The position numbers and the translations under genes were made by a program. From an uncultured Clostridia bacterium (GTDB taxonomy: Bacteria > Bacillota > Clostridia > Christensenellales > CAG-138): 33,348 bases of DNA. Positions within the stretch are counted from its first letter, which is position 1; each line of letters starts with the position of its first letter. The notes under the pieces are model-generated. The model saw only the letters and a list, made by a program, of their open reading frames with translations. It searched no databases and was not told where the DNA came from. The DNA lies in contig CALEPU010000210.1 in the NCBI GenBank assembly GCA_937913075.1, forward strand, positions 1 through 33,348. Reading direction: 5' to 3'. This document shows, piece after piece, positions 1-7,724 of the stretch.

Positions 1-2
1 AT

Positions 3-572
3 ACCTATCTTGAAGCCAATAACCAAAATGCTTACATCAAGCCGGCAGACCACGAGGTAAAGAAAACAAGGAAGCACAGGAACAACATCTTCCACAAGGA
101 CAATATGCCGTATGACGCAGAAAACGATCGCTTCACCTGCCCGAACGGGAAGCACCTGATCCACTCGTATGATAAGGATGTAAAGACGGATAACGGCTAT
201 CCGGTCAAAAAGAGCTATTACGTATGCGAGAGCTGTGAGGGTTGTCCTTACAGGGAGCAGTGCTTCAAGGGGCAGTATGAGAACCGGAAGATAGAGCTCT
301 CCAAAACAATGCGCCGCCAAAAGGAAGAAGCCGAGGAAAGGATCTCGACTCCCAAAGGCATACTTCTCCGCGTGAACCGATCCATACAGGTCGAGGGAGT
401 TTTCGGAGTCTTAAAGCAGGACTACGGCTTCAGGCGCTTCCTTACCAGAGGAAAAAAGAACAACGAAACACGTCTCTTTATCCTCGCCATGGCTTTTAAC
501 ATACAAAAGCTGTGCTCAAGAATCGCCAACGGACGGTTCGGAAAAGCGCTCTTCGAGCTGAAAGCGGCGTAA
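3..572 (+). CDS. IS1182-like transposase, C-terminal part (cut by window start)
   Basis: The frame is open from the first bases of the window, so the true start lies upstream; an internal ATG at 105 is not a start. The visible product is about 189 residues. It resembles the C-terminal half of IS1182-type DDE transposases: a 'YIKP' stretch, a 'CPNGK' segment, a cysteine cluster (CESCEGCPYREQC), a region around 'VEGVFGVLKQDYGFRRFLTRG' with the late catalytic Glu, and an 'AMAFNIQKLC' tail. This family moves DNA by cut-and-paste. The gene ends with TAA at 570-572 and is followed by about 140 bases without a gene and then a strong hairpin, as expected near the right end of an insertion sequence. 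Whether the copy is intact cannot be judged, because its left half is outside the window. Confidence 0.85.
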   Translation, partial: TYLEANNQNAYIKPADHEVKKTRKHRNNIFHKDNMPYDAENDRFTCPNGKHLIHSYDKDVKTDNGYPVKKSYYVCESCEGCPYREQCFKGQYENRKIELSKTMRRQKEEAEERISTPKGILLRVNRSIQVEGVFGVLKQDYGFRRFLTRGKKNNETRLFILAMAFNIQKLCSRIANGRFGKALFELKAA

Positions 573-712
573 AAACGGCTCCCAAAAGAATAAAAAAGAA
601 AGACCTTCTGTTTGCTGTACCCCAAAATGAATCAAAGGCCGCGAGCTTCGTCCACCGCTCTATCAAAAACGGCTCTACCTGCTCAAAACAACGAAATACA
701 CGAAAAGAAAGA

Positions 713-749
713 GGCTGTTGCCTGCAATTTGATTGCATTTGCAACAGCC
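713..749 (+). terminator. Hairpin near the right end of the insertion sequence
   Basis: GGCTGTTGC (713-721) pairs with GCAACAGCC (741-749), and an inner TGCAAT/ATTGCA stem closes on a TTG loop. It lies about 140 bases after the transposase stop and is followed by a short T-rich stretch. It could be a transcription terminator, the terminal inverted repeat region of the element, or both. The bases between 573 and 712 show no gene. Confidence 0.5.
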
Positions 750-757
750 CGATTTTG

Positions 758-815
758 TTGGCAGGGGCACTAAGATTCTGAACTCAGCGCAGCGACCTAC
801 TTTTTATCTGCCCCG
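758..815 (-). repeat. Partial copy of the tRNA-Trp 3' end (att-like or pseudo-tRNA)
   Basis: Bases 758-787 repeat the 3' end of the tRNA-Trp gene at 916-944, including the CCA end, acceptor strand and T-arm. The only difference is one extra base in the T-loop. On the minus strand the copy is preceded by GGGGCA (809-814), which could pair with the acceptor strand, but there is no room for normal D and anticodon arms. It therefore cannot be a working tRNA. Such 3'-end duplications are typical scars of integrases that use tRNA genes, and the neighbouring insertion sequence fits a mobile-element hot spot. A decayed second tRNA gene is the alternative. Confidence 0.6.
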
Positions 816-884
816 CCTCCGTGCCGCTGCGCAGCTTTGCGCAGGCGCAAAGCGGATTTCAAATATTCTCTCTCTTTGCCATCG

Positions 885-909
885 AAAAGGAAGTGCCGCC
901 GGCACTCCC
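885..909 (-). terminator. Intrinsic terminator of tRNA-Trp
   Basis: Read on the minus strand, a 9-bp stem (901-909 with 889-897, including one G-U pair) with a 3-base loop is followed by TTTT (888-885). It starts 8 bases after the CCA end of the tRNA-Trp gene. The plus strand also carries TTTT after the stem, but there the stem has a mismatch. Confidence 0.75.
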
Positions 910-916
910 TTTTCAT

Positions 917-990
917 TGGCAGGGGCACTAAGATTCGAACTCAGAAGAACGGTTTTGGAGACCGCTATGTTACCATTACATCATGCCCCT
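917..990 (-). tRNA. trnW: tRNA-Trp (anticodon CCA)
   Basis: The minus strand gives a complete 74-base cloverleaf. The acceptor stem is AGGGGCA/TGCCCCT. The D-arm contains GTAATGGTAAC. The anticodon stem GCGGT/ACCGT encloses the loop CTCCAAA, so the anticodon is CCA (Trp). The T-arm has the loop TTCGAAT, and the 3' CCA is encoded. A perfect promoter lies upstream and an intrinsic terminator downstream, so this is a single-gene transcription unit. Its 3' end is partly duplicated about 130 bases further on. Confidence 0.95.
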
Positions 991-1008
991 ATTTTGCTGT
1001 CGAGCGGT

Positions 1009-1037
1009 ATTATAGCACCAAAGGGCTGCCATGTCAA
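1009..1037 (-). promoter_or_regulatory. Consensus promoter of tRNA-Trp
   Basis: On the minus strand TTGACA (1037-1032) is followed by a 17-base spacer and TATAAT (1014-1009), a perfect match to the housekeeping sigma consensus. The tRNA 5' end follows 18 bases after the -10 box. This promoter is back to back with the divergent phosphopantetheinyl transferase promoter; the two -35 boxes are only 19 bases apart. Confidence 0.85.
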
Positions 1038-1056
1038 GCCGAAAAATAAAAAAATG

Positions 1057-1085
1057 TTGACGGCGGCGGCTGCTGAGGGTACAAT
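1057..1085 (+). promoter_or_regulatory. Promoter of a leaderless phosphopantetheinyl transferase mRNA
   Basis: TTGACG (1057-1062), a 17-base spacer, then TACAAT (1080-1085). The start codon at 1093 is only 7 bases beyond the -10 box, which is where transcription normally begins. No ribosome binding site fits before it, so the message is predicted to start at or next to the ATG. Confidence 0.75.
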
Positions 1086-1092
1086 CCATTAT

Positions 1093-1716
1093 ATGAAGGT
1101 TCGATTGGTTATTGTGAATACTGAGGACTGCGTAAGGCTTTTGAAGGAGCCGGCGCGGTTCTGTTCCGTGGGGCGTTTGGAGCGTTGTCGGAAGGCTTTG
1201 GATGCGCGTGTGCGTCAGCAGGGCTATGCGGCGGAGCTTGCACTAAGCTATTGCTTATCCGGCGAGGCGCTGCTTCCGCCTGTATATCATTACGAAAAGA
1301 GCGGCAAGCCCGTCATTGACGGCGGGTATATTTCTCTTTCGCATTCGGGGAAATATGCCGTATGTGCTTATGCCGATTGTCCGGTCGGTGTTGATATTGA
1401 AGTCAACAGGGTGGTCTCCCCCGCTCTTTCGCGCAGGATACTTTGCGAGGCCGAGCGGAAAGAATACAGGGCGGCTCCGGACAACGAGTATCTTCTGCGC
1501 AAATTCGTTATCAAAGAGGCGTATTTTAAAATGACCGGAGAAGGTATTGGCGGGCGGTTTACCGACCTGCATGAACAAAACCGAATGCTGCTGCGCTGCG
1601 GCGAACCCGTTGGGTATGTCAGCAAGTTCAGCCCGGAGTATGCTGTCGGCTGCATCGTTACGGAAGATAAGCTTACGCCTTATGATATTGAGATCGAATA
1701 CTTAAAGGACTGTTGA
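1093..1716 (+). CDS. 4'-phosphopantetheinyl transferase (Sfp type)
   Basis: This 207-residue protein belongs to the family that moves the 4'-phosphopantetheine arm of coenzyme A onto a serine of carrier proteins. Family marks are SLSHSGKYA (81-89), the Mg-binding GVDIE (99-103) followed by N and R, and KFVIKEAYFKMTGEGIG (about 137-153) with the expected K141, E142 and K146. The length is normal for short Sfp-type enzymes. The frame is open far upstream, but the promoter at 1057-1085 rules out earlier starts, so ATG 1093 is chosen and translation is predicted to be leaderless. The gene stands alone, divergent from tRNA-Trp. The only carrier-like protein in the window (9201-9416) lacks the serine this enzyme would modify, so its true partner is elsewhere. 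Confidence 0.9.
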   Translation: MKVRLVIVNTEDCVRLLKEPARFCSVGRLERCRKALDARVRQQGYAAELALSYCLSGEALLPPVYHYEKSGKPVIDGGYISLSHSGKYAVCAYADCPVGVDIEVNRVVSPALSRRILCEAERKEYRAAPDNEYLLRKFVIKEAYFKMTGEGIGGRFTDLHEQNRMLLRCGEPVGYVSKFSPEYAVGCIVTEDKLTPYDIEIEYLKDC

Positions 1717-1722
1717 ACTGTT

Positions 1723-1739
1723 ACCCACCTCATGTGGGT
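1723..1739. other. Small hairpin after the phosphopantetheinyl transferase
   Basis: ACCCAC (1723-1728) pairs with GTGGGT (1734-1739) around a 5-base loop, 6 bases after the gene stop. It is too short and lacks a T-tract for a convincing terminator. Read on the minus strand it lies about 55 bases beyond the stop of the broken ORF at 1795-1866, where it might be the end hairpin of a decayed element. Confidence 0.3.
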
Positions 1740-1794
1740 CGGGTCGTTTGCAAGCCGACAAGGACCGCTCTTGTGAATTCAGCTAAGCAGACTT

Positions 1795-1866
1795 TCAGTG
1801 CTTCGACAACATATACGGGTTGAGCTCCTTGGCGTTGAAGCCATCGGGCAGGTATTCCTTTGGGAT
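1795..1866 (-). pseudogene. C-terminal scrap of an unidentified gene, reverse strand
   Basis: On the minus strand about 23 codons ending in TGA (1797-1795) read as a plausible protein tail (GIPKEYLPDGFNAKEL, then NPYMLSKH). Further upstream the same frame runs antisense through the transposase fragment and looks like noise, so only this tail may be real. It abuts the plus-strand transposase remnant at about 1860, as if two broken elements were joined head to head. I do not recognise the family. A tail of an IS200/IS605-type TnpB is possible because a hairpin follows, but that is a guess. Confidence 0.25.
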
Positions 1867-2261
1867 ACCGACAATACAAAAGCGACCCAAAGGAATGCAG
1901 AAATTGTCCATACATAGGCCGATGTACAACGAACAAGAAGTTTCAAAAGACTGTAACGATCCATATATGGAATGAATACGTAGAGCAAGCCGAGGAGATA
2001 CGGCACACAAAATTAGGAAGAGAGACCTACAACCGGCGAAAGGAGACGATAGAGCGAGTTTTTGCGGACGCCAAAGAGAAACACGGAATGCGATACACCC
2101 CCTACCGAGGCCTGACAGCAGTAAGGAAATGGGTACTTCTCAAGTTCGCCGCAATGAACCTCAAAAAGATGGCGATCAGAAAGTGGTGGGAGTACCGCCA
2201 TTTCTGCCGCATCGTTTTCAATGTTCTTCCCATACCTTTTATGTTTGAAAATAACCCCTGA
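1860..2261 (+). pseudogene. Transposase C-terminal fragment (IS1182/DDE_Tnp_1_6 type)
   Basis: About 133 codons match the end of a second, different IS1182-type transposase. A cysteine-containing stretch (DPKECRNCPYIGRC) is followed by 'HIWNEYVEQAEEIRHT', the conserved 'RKETIERVFADAKEKHGMRY' with its catalytic Glu, and the tail 'FAAMNLKKMA'. The N-terminal two thirds are missing: upstream of about 1860 the frame contains stops and the sequence changes. The listed start is a TTG inside the homologous region, so this is a remnant and not a gene. Its last codons overlap the hairpin at 2250-2283. Confidence 0.75.
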
Positions 2262-2283
2262 GGACGTCGCCTCGGGGGTTATT
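2250..2283 (-). terminator. Strong bidirectional terminator for pepF
   Basis: AATAACCCC (2250-2258) pairs perfectly with GGGGTTATT (2275-2283), extended by GAGG/CCTC inside. Read on the minus strand it comes about 54 bases after the pepF stop and runs out into TTTTC, so it can end pepF. It also covers the end of the convergent transposase fragment. Confidence 0.7.
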
Positions 2284-2294
2284 TGACAGGCTGC

Positions 2295-2319
2295 GAGGAG
2301 CCGCGAAAGGCGGCTCCTC
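2295..2319 (+). terminator. GC-rich hairpin between transposase remnant and pepF
   Basis: A perfect 10-bp stem (2295-2304 with 2310-2319) with a GAAAG loop is followed by TTT on the plus strand. It is stronger as a plus-strand terminator than as a pepF terminator, because the minus strand lacks a T-tract here. Confidence 0.55.
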
Positions 2320-2336
2320 TTTACAGAAAATTGCGA

Positions 2337-4139
2337 TTACTTCATCAGCTCTTCCATCTCGTCAAGAAGCTCTCCGAAGAGCTTCAATGCCTCATTGATG
2401 GGCGCGGCTGTCGTCATATCGACGCCGGCATACTTCAGAATGCTGATGGGATCGGTGCTGCCGCCTGCGGAGAGGAACTTCTTATAGTCCTTGACGGCGG
2501 GCTCGCCCTCAGTGAGGATGCGGTTTGCTATGGCGCAGGCTGCGGAGAAGCCGGTAGCATACTGGAATACGTAGAAGTTATAGAAGAAGTGCGGAATGCG
2601 CTCCCACTCGTAAGCGATCTCCGGGTCTATCACAATGGAGTCGCCGAAGTAGAACTTGTTGAGCTCATAATACTTCTCGCAGAGGGCGTCGGCAGTAAGA
2701 GTCTCGCCCTTCTCGGCAAGCTCGTTCATAAAGAGCTCGAATTCTGCGAACATGGTCTGGCGGTAGACGGTGCCGCGGAAGCTCTCGAGGAAGTGATTGA
2801 TGAGGTAAGCCCTCTCGCGCTTATCGGTGGTGTTATTGAGCAGGTACCTGACGAGCAGCACCTCGTTGCAGGTAGAGGCTATCTCAGCCACGAATATGAC
2901 ATAATCCTGCTGACAGACGGGCTGATTCTTCATGGAATAGACGGTATGGAGCGAATGACCCATCTCATGGGCGATGGTGAACATGCTGTCGAGGGTATCC
3001 TTCTGGTTGAGAAGCACGTAGGGGTGCGGATCGCCGCAGGAGGAGTACGCGCCGCCGCGCTTGCCCTCATTCTCATAAACGTCTATCCAGCGGTTGTTGA
3101 AGCCCTCCGTGAGGATGTCGATATAGTCCTGTCCGAGAGGAGCGAGCGCCTTGATTATGATCTGCTTTGCCTCCTCGTAGGGTATCTCACGGTCTGCATC
3201 GCCAACGATGGGAGTATAGAGGTCGTACATATGCAGCTCGTCAACGCCCATGAGCTTCTTACGGAGCTCGACGTACTTGTGCATATAGCCTATATTGTTA
3301 TGCACCGCCTCGATGAGGTTGTGATATACGGATACAGGTACCTCGGTAGAATCAAGCGCGGCATGGAGCGTGGACTCATAATTCCTTGCCTGCGCGTTGA
3401 AGATAAGCCCCTTGACCTGAGAGTCGAGGAACGCGGCGGAGGTGTTTTTAAACTGAGCAAAGGTATGATACAGGGACTCGAAAGCAGCCCTGCGGACATT
3501 GACGTCAGGATTCTCGAGCAGGGGTACGAAAGAGCCCTGAGTGACCTTGAGAACGTTGCCCTCGCTGTCGGTGATGTCGGGGAATTTGAGGTCCGCATTG
3601 CGGAAGGCGGAAGCCGTCTCGCCGGGAGCGTTCGTCACCTGACCGGAAAGAGCCAAAATGCGCTCCTCTGCGTCGGAGAGAGTATGGGGCTTATAGTGGC
3701 GGATCTTCGAGAGCTTGCGGGTGTAGAGTTTAAGCTCGGGCTTTGCCTCATAGAAGCCTGCAAGGGTCTCATCGGGTATGGAAATGATCTCGGGAGTTGA
3801 GAAAGAATCCGCTGAAGCTATCGCAACGTAGAGGTTCATTATCTTGCCCTTCAACCCCTGATAGAAGGAATTGCCGGTATCCTCGTCGGATTTGCGCATA
3901 GCGTAGTTGACAAGGCGCTCGATCTTGACCTGCATCTCGTCGCAAAGCTGCAAATAATCGCAGAGTGTATCGGCGGACTCCGCAAGCCTGCCGCGGAAGG
4001 AAGCGAGCTTGCCGGGATAGACCTTTGCGTTTTCAAGCGCCTCATCCCAAAGGGCGTCGGTAGCAAAAAGATCCTCAGTCGCCCATGTAAACTGCTTTTC
4101 GACCTCGGAACGCTTGGGTATCTGCTTTTGTTTTGCCAT
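2337..4139 (-). CDS. pepF: Oligoendopeptidase F (M3 metallopeptidase)
   Basis: This 600-residue protein has the length expected of PepF, a cytoplasmic zinc peptidase that cuts short peptides, commonly 7 to 17 residues. The zinc motif HEMGHSLHT is present, with the two His and the Glu of HExxH. Downstream lies the conserved 'FVAEIASTCNE' Glu ligand region, and the C-terminal 'FYNFYVFQYATGFSAA' is typical of the family. The start is fixed by AGGAGG about 8 bases before the ATG at 4139-4137. A TGTACA-N17-TAAAAT promoter lies 54 bases upstream, and a GCGGCTGAGCCGC palindrome (4163-4175) sits in the 5' leader. It is monocistronic and divergent from the helicase gene. Confidence 0.95.
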   Translation of the reverse strand: MAKQKQIPKRSEVEKQFTWATEDLFATDALWDEALENAKVYPGKLASFRGRLAESADTLCDYLQLCDEMQVKIERLVNYAMRKSDEDTGNSFYQGLKGKIMNLYVAIASADSFSTPEIISIPDETLAGFYEAKPELKLYTRKLSKIRHYKPHTLSDAEERILALSGQVTNAPGETASAFRNADLKFPDITDSEGNVLKVTQGSFVPLLENPDVNVRRAAFESLYHTFAQFKNTSAAFLDSQVKGLIFNAQARNYESTLHAALDSTEVPVSVYHNLIEAVHNNIGYMHKYVELRKKLMGVDELHMYDLYTPIVGDADREIPYEEAKQIIIKALAPLGQDYIDILTEGFNNRWIDVYENEGKRGGAYSSCGDPHPYVLLNQKDTLDSMFTIAHEMGHSLHTVYSMKNQPVCQQDYVIFVAEIASTCNEVLLVRYLLNNTTDKRERAYLINHFLESFRGTVYRQTMFAEFELFMNELAEKGETLTADALCEKYYELNKFYFGDSIVIDPEIAYEWERIPHFFYNFYVFQYATGFSAACAIANRILTEGEPAVKDYKKFLSAGGSTDPISILKYAGVDMTTAAPINEALKLFGELLDEMEELMK

Positions 4140-4192
4140 AGTAATTTCCTCCTGCTGAATTTGCGGCTGAGCCGCACAAGATTTGACAGCTT

Positions 4193-4221
4193 ATTTTACC
4201 ATGTTTTTGTCCGCGTGTACA
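4193..4221 (-). promoter_or_regulatory. pepF promoter
   Basis: On the minus strand TGTACA (4221-4216), a 17-base spacer and TAAAAT (4198-4193) precede the AGGAGG/ATG of pepF by about 40-50 bases. The -35 box is only a partial match. Confidence 0.5.
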
Positions 4222-4294
4222 GTGGCATTGAGAGTTTGCATTGCGAATTTTACAGGAGTTTTTCGCAGAAAAACATGTCATTGGAACAAAACGG

Positions 4295-4323
4295 TTGACA
4301 AACTTGCATTTTTGTGCTACAAT
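4295..4323 (+). promoter_or_regulatory. Promoter of the SNF2-type helicase
   Basis: TTGACA (4295-4300), a 17-base spacer and TACAAT (4318-4323). Because transcription should start near 4330, it excludes the upstream in-frame ATG at 4241 as the real start of the helicase. Confidence 0.75.
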
Positions 4324-4378
4324 TACCCATTCAAGAGACTCTGTTGTTTACGTCAATATTTTAAGCGTGGGGTGCAAT

Positions 4379-7300
4379 TTGTCCGACAACTCGCGGATAA
4401 CCGAATTACTTTTGCCCACCGAGGCTTTGGAGCGCTCGCTTTATTTGCGTGGGCGTGTTGACCTGCCTCTTATTGCAGAACTGACGGGGCTTACTGAGGG
4501 CGAGGCTTTCGGCAAGCTTCAAGGGCTTATATATTACGACCCTGTTGAGGACAAGCCCGTTACCGCCGGCGAGTATCTTTCGGGCAACGTATTAAAAAAG
4601 CTTAACGCCGCCAAGAAGTACATGAAGCGCGAAGAGGAGCGCGGCGTGCCGGAGCGGAGTTTTTGCGTAGATTACAACAAAAACATCGAAGCTCTGAACA
4701 GCATAATGCCGCCGCTCGTTCCTGCCGAGGATATAAAGGCGACGATAGGCAGCCCGTGGATACCTTCGTGGGTGTACCGAGATTTTTTGATAGCGCTCAT
4801 AGGCATTAAAACGAGCGGCGGGCGTAAGGCAAGGCTCATGGTGGAGTACGTGCGCGCGGCGAACCACTACATAATCCACGGCAAGCGCAACTATGAAGGC
4901 TTCACAAGGGCGAGGCTCACCTACGGAACCGAGCGAATGAACGCCTTTGAAATAATGGAGCGCATGCTCAATTCGCGCGAGATCGCCGTTTACGACAACG
5001 CCTCGGTACCGGGCAAGGCACTGCCCGTCCGCAGGATAAACAAAAACGAGACGCTTTTGGCGCAGGAGCGTATGCGTCAGATCGAAGAAAAGTTCAGTCT
5101 GTGGCTCTTCCGCGACGAACCGCGCCGCTCTCGTCTGTTAAATCATTATAACGAATCCTTCGGGGCGATCCGCCCCCGCATATACGACGGCAGTAAGCTT
5201 GTGCTGCCCGGCAAAAACCCGGACATCAGGTTACAGCCGTATCAGCTTGACGCGGTGTGCCGGATAGTCAACTCAAAGAACACACTGCTGGCGCATCAGG
5301 TCGGCGCCGGCAAGACCTACGCCATGGCTGCCGCGGCAATGGAGCTTAGGCGTGTGGGGCTTTCGCGCCGCAATCTTTTCGTGGTGCCCAACAACATACT
5401 TGACCAATGGCATACGGAGTTTTTAAAGCTCTATCCGGATGCTGAGCTTATGGTGATAGAGCCGCGCGACTTCACGCCTTCGCGCAGGCAGGCGGTACTT
5501 AAAAGCATCTGCGAGAGCGACTCAGACGCGATAATAATGGGCTACGGCAGCTTCTCCCTGATCCCCCTCTCAAAACATGAGCGGGAGAAGGAGATGCTTG
5601 ACGCAATGGCGCAGATCTCCGAGTGTATGCGCGACGCGGTCTACAACGACGCTTATATGGTGCTCAATCGCTATTCCGCCCGAATTGAGCGGCGCTTGCA
5701 AAAGCTTTGGGACGATGAGGAGCCCGCCGCCGAGGGGGAGCTCTGCTTTGACGATTTGGGGATCGACACACTTTTTGTGGATGAGGCTCACAACTTTAAA
5801 AACATCAGCATCGAGACAAAGCACGGCGCGCTGCCGGGGCTCAATACCAAGGGCTCTAAAAGGTGCGACGACCTTATGGCAAAGGTGCGCTACATACAGA
5901 GGACACACGGCGGCAGGGGCGTTGTATTTGCCACCGGCACTCCTATAACCAACTCGGTATCCGATCTATACACAATGCTTTTATACCTCGCCTACGAGCG
6001 GCTTGAAGAGATGAATCTTTTGGAGTTTGACAACTGGGTCAAGCTTTTCTCAGAGGTCACCGAGGAGTTTGAGGTCGAGGCAAACGGCATCGGTTACAGA
6101 CTCCGCCGCAGGCTCAGCAGGTACCACAACCTGCCCGAGCTTTCGCTACTGCTCTCCGATATCGCCGATCTGCATTTTTCCCGCGACGACGAGCAAAAGC
6201 TGCCGTCGAGCATAAACTATATCAACTGCACGGTGCCTGCGTCGGATGCGCTGCGGCGTTATATCGCCGAGCTTGCCAAGCGTGCCGATACCGTTAAGGC
6301 AGGGCTCGTTCCCCGCACGGAGGACAACATGCTCAAAATAACCACCGACGGGCGCAAGGCGGCGCTCGATATGCGGCTTGTGGACCCCTCGGCGCAGGAT
6401 ATTCCCGATTCCAAGCTCAACGCCTGCGTTAAAAACGTGTTTGAGATATGGAGCGGCGACAAGGCGGTCACACAGCTCGTCTTCTTAGACCAGAGCACGC
6501 CGAAGGAAGGCTTCAATCTTTACGACGATATGAAGAACAAGCTCTGCGCACTTGGCGTCCCCAATAAGGAGATAGCATTTGTACACGATGCGGTGAACGA
6601 CGGCATGCGAGCGACGCTTTTCAACAAGGTGCGCCGCGGCGAGGTACGCATATTGATCGGCTCCACTTTCAAGCTTGGCATCGGCGCTAATGTGCAGGAT
6701 AAGCTTTGGGCGGTGCATCACCTCGACATCCCGTGGCGCCCCTCCGACGTTACGCAGCGCGAGGGACGTATGCTGCGTCAGGGCAACCGTAACGACGAGG
6801 TCGCCATATACCGCTACATCACCAACGGCAGCTTCGACGCCTACTCATGGCAGCTTTTGGAGAATAAGCAGCGCTTCACCTCGCAGATAGTCAACGGCGA
6901 GCATCCTTCAAGAAACGGCGACGAGGTAGACGAGGTGGTGCTTACTTACAGCGAAGTCAAGAGCCTTGCGGTCGGCAATCCTTTAATAAAGCGCAGGATA
7001 GAGCTCGAGACGGAGCTCCAAAGGAAGTCGATGCTGCGTGCTCGTGTTGAGCATGCGAGGGACAGCGCGAAGGAACGGCTGCTGCAATTCCCCGGGCTTA
7101 TAGCCCAGCAAGAGGAGAGCATTGCAAAGCTCGCGCAGGATATGAAAACAGCAGCCGATACCAAGTCCGAGGATTACTCAATCGAGATAGAGGGCGAGGT
7201 ATTTACAAGGCGCCGCGACGCAGGCACGAGGCTTTTGGAGCTGACGGACGACTACGCGTATCTGCATGAGCCAATCAGGATAGGCAGTTTCCGTGGGTTC

Positions 7301-7597
7301 CCACTCTACCTCACCAACGACAGCTCGGGTCTGCACAGGGTGTTTATGCTGCGCGGCAGTCTGCCCTATACAGTGGAGCTTTCAGAGAGCGCACAGGGGC
7401 AGGCGCAGAGGCTTGACAACGCGGTCGCCGCCATCGCCAAAAGGCACGCCGACGCGGTGCTGAACCTTGAACGTCTTCGCGGCGACGAGGCGGCTCTGCG
7501 TGAGCAGGTAGAGGCTGTAAACCCCTACGAGGCGGAGATACGGCAGCTCTCCCGTGAGCTGCGCCGTGTGAGTATTGAGCTCGGCATGGATCAGTAA
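4379..7597 (+). CDS. Stand-alone ICE/phage-type SNF2 family helicase
   Basis: This is a superfamily 2 ATPase of about 1,072 residues. Motif I is HQVGAGKT (GKT near residue 311), motif II is VDEAH (about 467-471), motif III is FATGTPITNS, and the C-terminal lobe has QREGRMLRQGNRN (near 790). The N-terminal 'TAGEYLSGNVLKKL' and 'GSPWIPSWVY' stretches are typical of the very large methylase-helicase proteins of integrative conjugative elements and phages. Here the helicase stands alone: no N6-adenine methylase motifs are seen. The C-terminal 200 residues include coiled-coil-like stretches. I chose TTG 4379, preceded by GGGGTG; a GTG at 4367 is an alternative. No conjugation genes are nearby, so its job is unclear: a domesticated mobile-element protein, or a DNA repair or defence translocase. 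Confidence 0.8.
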   Translation: MSDNSRITELLLPTEALERSLYLRGRVDLPLIAELTGLTEGEAFGKLQGLIYYDPVEDKPVTAGEYLSGNVLKKLNAAKKYMKREEERGVPERSFCVDYNKNIEALNSIMPPLVPAEDIKATIGSPWIPSWVYRDFLIALIGIKTSGGRKARLMVEYVRAANHYIIHGKRNYEGFTRARLTYGTERMNAFEIMERMLNSREIAVYDNASVPGKALPVRRINKNETLLAQERMRQIEEKFSLWLFRDEPRRSRLLNHYNESFGAIRPRIYDGSKLVLPGKNPDIRLQPYQLDAVCRIVNSKNTLLAHQVGAGKTYAMAAAAMELRRVGLSRRNLFVVPNNILDQWHTEFLKLYPDAELMVIEPRDFTPSRRQAVLKSICESDSDAIIMGYGSFSLIPLSKHEREKEMLDAMAQISECMRDAVYNDAYMVLNRYSARIERRLQKLWDDEEPAAEGELCFDDLGIDTLFVDEAHNFKNISIETKHGALPGLNTKGSKRCDDLMAKVRYIQRTHGGRGVVFATGTPITNSVSDLYTMLLYLAYERLEEMNLLEFDNWVKLFSEVTEEFEVEANGIGYRLRRRLSRYHNLPELSLLLSDIADLHFSRDDEQKLPSSINYINCTVPASDALRRYIAELAKRADTVKAGLVPRTEDNMLKITTDGRKAALDMRLVDPSAQDIPDSKLNACVKNVFEIWSGDKAVTQLVFLDQSTPKEGFNLYDDMKNKLCALGVPNKEIAFVHDAVNDGMRATLFNKVRRGEVRILIGSTFKLGIGANVQDKLWAVHHLDIPWRPSDVTQREGRMLRQGNRNDEVAIYRYITNGSFDAYSWQLLENKQRFTSQIVNGEHPSRNGDEVDEVVLTYSEVKSLAVGNPLIKRRIELETELQRKSMLRARVEHARDSAKERLLQFPGLIAQQEESIAKLAQDMKTAADTKSEDYSIEIEGEVFTRRRDAGTRLLELTDDYAYLHEPIRIGSFRGFPLYLTNDSSGLHRVFMLRGSLPYTVELSESAQGQAQRLDNAVAAIAKRHADAVLNLERLRGDEAALREQVEAVNPYEAEIRQLSRELRRVSIELGMDQ

Positions 7598-7601
7598 CGT
7601 C

Positions 7602-7617
7602 AATATCCGCGGATATT
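7602..7617. other. Perfect 16-bp palindrome after the helicase
   Basis: AATATCCGCGGATATT is an exact palindrome 4 bases after the helicase stop. It has no loop or T-tract, so it is a poor terminator. It could be a regulator site or chance. Confidence 0.3.
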
Positions 7618-7640
7618 ATATCTGATTTTCGGTTTGGCTA

Positions 7641-7669
7641 TTGACAAAAGCGGCGAATTATCGGATAAT
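7641..7669 (+). promoter_or_regulatory. Promoter of the SPFH/zinc-ribbon gene
   Basis: TTGACA (7641-7646), a 17-base spacer and GATAAT (7664-7669), 55 bases before the start codon. Confidence 0.7.
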
Positions 7670-7724
7670 ATGATTGGTTAAAAAGTAAACCTGTGTTTAC
7701 ATATACTTTGAAAGGAGCACTATT

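Noticed and set aside
2283..3800. Open frame of 505 codons on the plus strand, opposite pepF
   Set aside because: Antisense shadow of a clear M3 peptidase; the Leu/Val/Glu-rich product has no recognisable family and no start signals.
4241..4378. Upstream ATG start for the helicase
   Set aside because: The promoter TTGACA-N17-TACAAT lies inside this stretch, and the extra residues look non-coding.
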